From an uncultured Rickettsiales bacterium (lineage in GTDB: Bacteria; Pseudomonadota; Alphaproteobacteria; Rs-D84), in assembly GCA_900549365.1 (NCBI GenBank), contig UROD01000012.1, forward strand, positions 1 through 16,340: a stretch of 16,340 nt of DNA. Reading direction: 5' to 3'. Position numbers and translations under genes: made by a program. The notes beneath the pieces were generated by a model, which was given only the letters and a program-made list of their open reading frames with translations, made no database searches and had not been told where the DNA came from. Of this stretch, positions 14,283 through 16,340 are shown piece by piece. Each line of letters starts with the position of its first letter. Positions within the stretch are counted from its first letter, which is position 1.

Positions 14283-14310
14283 AGAGTAGCACACCTGTTT
14301 GAAAAAGCAA
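14283..14310 (-). promoter_or_regulatory. Candidate tRNA-Trp promoter, proximal
   Basis: On the minus strand TTGCTT (14305-14310) and TACTCT (14283-14288) are 16 bases apart. A GC-rich discriminator follows the -10 box, as is common at stable-RNA promoters. Transcription would start about 50 bases before the tRNA. Weaker match than the distal candidate but better placed. Confidence 0.5.
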
Positions 14311-14327
14311 GTGTAAAAAACTGAAAT

Positions 14328-14356
14328 ATTATATGTTTTTAATCACGTCGGTGCAA
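14328..14356 (-). promoter_or_regulatory. Candidate tRNA-Trp/secE-block promoter, distal
   Basis: On the minus strand TTGCAC (14351-14356) and a perfect TATAAT (14328-14333) are separated by 17 bases, the best sigma-70 match in the window. It directs transcription into tRNA-Trp and the secE-nusG-rpl-rpo block with a leader of about 95 bases before the tRNA. Its -35 box lies in the left arm of the palindrome at 14350-14414. Confidence 0.65.
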
Positions 14357-14414
14357 GTAAAATCTGAAAAACCATACATATAAAATATGATTTTTCGTAA
14401 TTTTCGCTTGCACC
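14350..14414. promoter_or_regulatory. 65-bp imperfect palindrome joining divergent promoters
   Basis: GGTGCAAG (14350-14357) and CTTGCACC (14407-14414) are perfect inverted copies. The similarity continues inward: the A-rich stretch after the left arm is matched by a T-rich stretch before the right arm, GAAAAA by TTTTTC, and CATA by TATG near the centre. Each arm contains the TTGCAC -35 box of an outward-facing promoter. The arrangement could simply be two similar promoters back to back, or an operator/cruciform that coordinates them. Confidence 0.65.
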
Positions 14415-14437
14415 ACATACCGATTTTTGTCTACAAT
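14408..14437 (+). promoter_or_regulatory. Candidate promoter of the virB8-virB9 operon
   Basis: TTGCAC (14408-14413) and TACAAT (14432-14437) are 18 bases apart on the plus strand. The expected start near 14444 leaves a leader of about 20 bases before the virB8 start codon, with the GGAGAGGA ribosome site inside it. The -35 box lies in the right arm of the palindrome. Confidence 0.6.
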
Positions 14438-14463
14438 CGACCATATACAGGGAGAGGATTTAC

Positions 14464-15147
14464 TTGCAAGACCGCATAGAACCGCCAATTTTGCTGTCCA
14501 GATTGATGACGTTTGTGTTCGCCGGCGCGATTGTCGTGCTGGGGGTGCTGGGCATTACCTTGTACAAAATGTTTCCATTAAATCGGCCCCAGGTATTCTT
14601 TTTGATGACCCAGCCGCGTGAAAATCTGGAAGTCACGTTATCTGAATTGCCACCGACCGATGATAATTTCAAATGGTACACGCGCGCGTTTATTCGTGAA
14701 TATATCAAGGCACGCAATGAAATTGTGCCCGATGGGCGCGTAATGTTGCGCAAATGGAATAATGCCGAAGATGGGGTTGTACACACATGGTCAACGCCGG
14801 CGGTGTATGCTGCATTCACCCAAACCAATATGTGGACGGCACTGATGAACAACACGCCTGACTTTGAATTTAGTTGCAGTGTGGAATTTGAAAACGGTGC
14901 TGTTCAGCCCAGAACATCGGACTATAAAACATGGGCTGTAAATTTTAAGTATTTCTGTGAAGATAGTGGTGGACAGACCGATAAAAAAGATTATACAATC
15001 ATAGTAAAATTAGAGATGGACGATAATGCGACATTAAAATGGTCGGATCGTCTGGACAATCCGTTGGGGATTCGCGTTGCCGAATACACTGTTGAATCCG
15101 GTAATGGCGATCCGCTGAATACGGGCTATCTGGCCAGCGGTAATTAA
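14464..15147 (+). CDS. virB8: Type IV secretion system inner-membrane protein VirB8
   Basis: VirB8 is a bitopic inner-membrane protein that helps assemble the type IV secretion channel through an NTF2-like periplasmic domain. The 227-residue protein has a short cytoplasmic start, one transmembrane segment at about residues 13-37, and a periplasmic domain. In the latter, KWYTRAFIREYIKARNEI (70-87) matches the family's YVxARE-type helix, and NPLGIRVAEYTVE (199-211) is the characteristic VirB8 C-terminal strand motif. The start is a TTG, supported by GGAGAGGA five bases upstream; no in-frame ATG lies between the promoter and this codon. It opens an operon with virB9 27 bases downstream, divergent from tRNA-Trp. 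The closely related TrbF family is the main alternative. Confidence 0.88.
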   Translation: MQDRIEPPILLSRLMTFVFAGAIVVLGVLGITLYKMFPLNRPQVFFLMTQPRENLEVTLSELPPTDDNFKWYTRAFIREYIKARNEIVPDGRVMLRKWNNAEDGVVHTWSTPAVYAAFTQTNMWTALMNNTPDFEFSCSVEFENGAVQPRTSDYKTWAVNFKYFCEDSGGQTDKKDYTIIVKLEMDDNATLKWSDRLDNPLGIRVAEYTVESGNGDPLNTGYLASGN

Positions 15148-15174
15148 ACACCGCACCACAGAAAGGAAAGGGAT

Positions 15175-16340
15175 ATGGGTATGAGTTTTAGAACAGCGTT
15201 AAAATTAAACATTTCTGTTTTCTGCGTTATGGCATTGTGTGCGTCTGCGCATGGTGTGGCCACGGGCATCAATTATGGTGTACAAGATGCGTGGGACAAC
15301 CCAACTGCAAACATGGCCGCAGGCAGTATTAAGCCAGGGTATGCACAACTGTCATGGGAATCAGGCAGCGTATTGCCAATTAAATTGCGCAATGGTATGG
15401 TGACGATGGTGTCATTGCCAAATGGCGAACAAATTGCGGATGCTGTTATTGGTAATCAGGGCTTGTTCACGATTGAGGCAAATCAAGGCGACCGCACAAT
15501 GGTTATCAGCCCCACCGCCAGTAATCAGGGTTCAGACACTAATTTGATTGTTACGGGCAAATCGGGAAACAAATATATTTTCTATCTGCGCAGCGAACCA
15601 TCAAATTCCAGCGAGATTACATATTCGCAGGTTGATGTTGTTTTGGACGGCAATGCGACATTGCCAAACGCAACCGCAACGACCACCACGACGGGTGGTG
15701 CGTCGTCTATTTTCAAAAAGGCCGCAACAAAAACTGGCACAGTTGGTGTTGATGGCGAAGATTACGGTTGGATTAAATCTATGAAAATTGACCCATCGGA
15801 ATTTCGCTTTGATTTAGACATCTTTGTTCCAAATCCTGATGATTATGTAATTGCACCAGAACGCGTATGGCGCGACCGCATATTTACATACATTGACTTT
15901 GGCGACAAGGTTATCGCAATGACCCAACGTCCGGTTGTATCATTGTTGGTCGAGGGTGGTGAATCCCCCGTCAGTTTCCGCACCGATGGCGAAGATGGCC
16001 GTCTGTTGATTGTAGAGGCCGTTGGCGACATGGTGTTGCGCAGTGGGCAACGTATCGTTTGCATAAAGAAACGCGAAAAACCATTCTTGATTGCCGACAC
16101 AGCGTCGGTCATGGCATTGGCAGAGGCGAATGTTGCCCAGTCCATGATGTCGGGCCAATCGCTGAATACCATTGCATACACGATGGATCAGAACGCAATC
16201 AATGCGGCGGGGTTGAATTACACAGGTTCACCGACGTATGTTTCAAATACCAATTCAGTTGCGGCGTCTGGATATTATATGCCGGCGGGCACAACCACAA
16301 CCAATGTTACAATGCCGGTTGCGTCATCGGGCACGGCGGG
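15175..16340 (+). CDS. virB9: Type IV secretion system protein VirB9, 3' end beyond window
   Basis: VirB9 is a periplasmic component of the type IV secretion outer-membrane core complex, with VirB7 and VirB10. The frame gives 388 residues without a stop before the window ends. A signal peptide covers about residues 1-27 (hydrophobic ISVFCVMALCASA). The N-terminal beta domain is about 55-155. A Thr/Ala-rich linker follows at 158-190, then a VirB9/CagX C-terminal domain at about 226-300 with ERVWRDRIFTYIDFG, RPVVSLLVEGG and VLRSGQRIVCIKK. At least 88 further residues, rich in Ala, Ser, Thr and Asn, continue after the point where VirB9 proteins normally end. GAAAGGAAAGG precedes the ATG. TrbG is the close alternative name. 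Confidence 0.87.
   Translation, partial: MGMSFRTALKLNISVFCVMALCASAHGVATGINYGVQDAWDNPTANMAAGSIKPGYAQLSWESGSVLPIKLRNGMVTMVSLPNGEQIADAVIGNQGLFTIEANQGDRTMVISPTASNQGSDTNLIVTGKSGNKYIFYLRSEPSNSSEITYSQVDVVLDGNATLPNATATTTTTGGASSIFKKAATKTGTVGVDGEDYGWIKSMKIDPSEFRFDLDIFVPNPDDYVIAPERVWRDRIFTYIDFGDKVIAMTQRPVVSLLVEGGESPVSFRTDGEDGRLLIVEAVGDMVLRSGQRIVCIKKREKPFLIADTASVMALAEANVAQSMMSGQSLNTIAYTMDQNAINAAGLNYTGSPTYVSNTNSVAASGYYMPAGTTTTNVTMPVASSGTA

Noticed and set aside
14427..14621. Plus-strand 64-codon frame overlapping the virB8 start, and the 131-codon minus-strand frame opposite virB8
   Set aside because: Both are out of frame with the VirB8 family match, and neither shows a domain or ribosome site.
1..16340. 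CRISPR arrays, insertion sequences, rRNA genes, and frameshifted genes
   Set aside because: No regularly spaced repeats, no transposase or integrase reading frame, no rRNA sequence, and all recognised genes have intact frames.

Overview
The window looks like a chromosomal segment from an alphaproteobacterium, probably an uncultured host- or gut-associated one. The grounds are the order tRNA-Trp / secE / nusG / rplK / rplA / rplJ / rplL / rpoB / rpoC, an adjacent rpmF-plsX pair, and the proteins themselves; composition by eye is moderately below 50% GC. The class is a fairly safe inference, the lifestyle is not. No gene is visibly frameshifted; the first and last genes are cut by the window edges.

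Left end (1-2350): the end of mraZ on the plus strand converges on a minus-strand rpmF-plsX pair. Between them are an intergenic repeat and a strong two-way terminator. A small HAD-family phosphatase gene, resembling the phosphatase half of polynucleotide kinase/phosphatases, lies between rpmF and rpoC. The usual dcw partner rsmH does not follow mraZ, and fabH does not follow plsX.

Centre (2353-13894, all minus strand): the transcription/translation block. SecE and NusG are followed by L11, L1, L10 and L7/L12, then the RNA polymerase beta and beta' subunits. Spacers between several cistrons hold strong hairpins without a U-tract. The 212-base spacer before rplJ is densely folded and is probably the L10/L12 autoregulatory leader. 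The block makes the protein export motor's small subunit, an elongation factor, the ribosomal stalk and the polymerase core.

Right end (13895-16340): a tRNA-Trp gene opens the block. Downstream of it a 22-bp copy of its 3' end bounds a 182-bp segment full of inverted repeats, the geometry expected of an integration scar. Upstream of the tRNA, a 65-bp imperfect palindrome carries mirror-image TTGCAC -35 boxes of divergent promoters. One points at the tRNA and ribosomal block; the other points at a type IV secretion operon that starts with virB8 and virB9 and runs off the window. The VirB9 protein is longer than usual. No gene-free stretch exceeds 300 bases.
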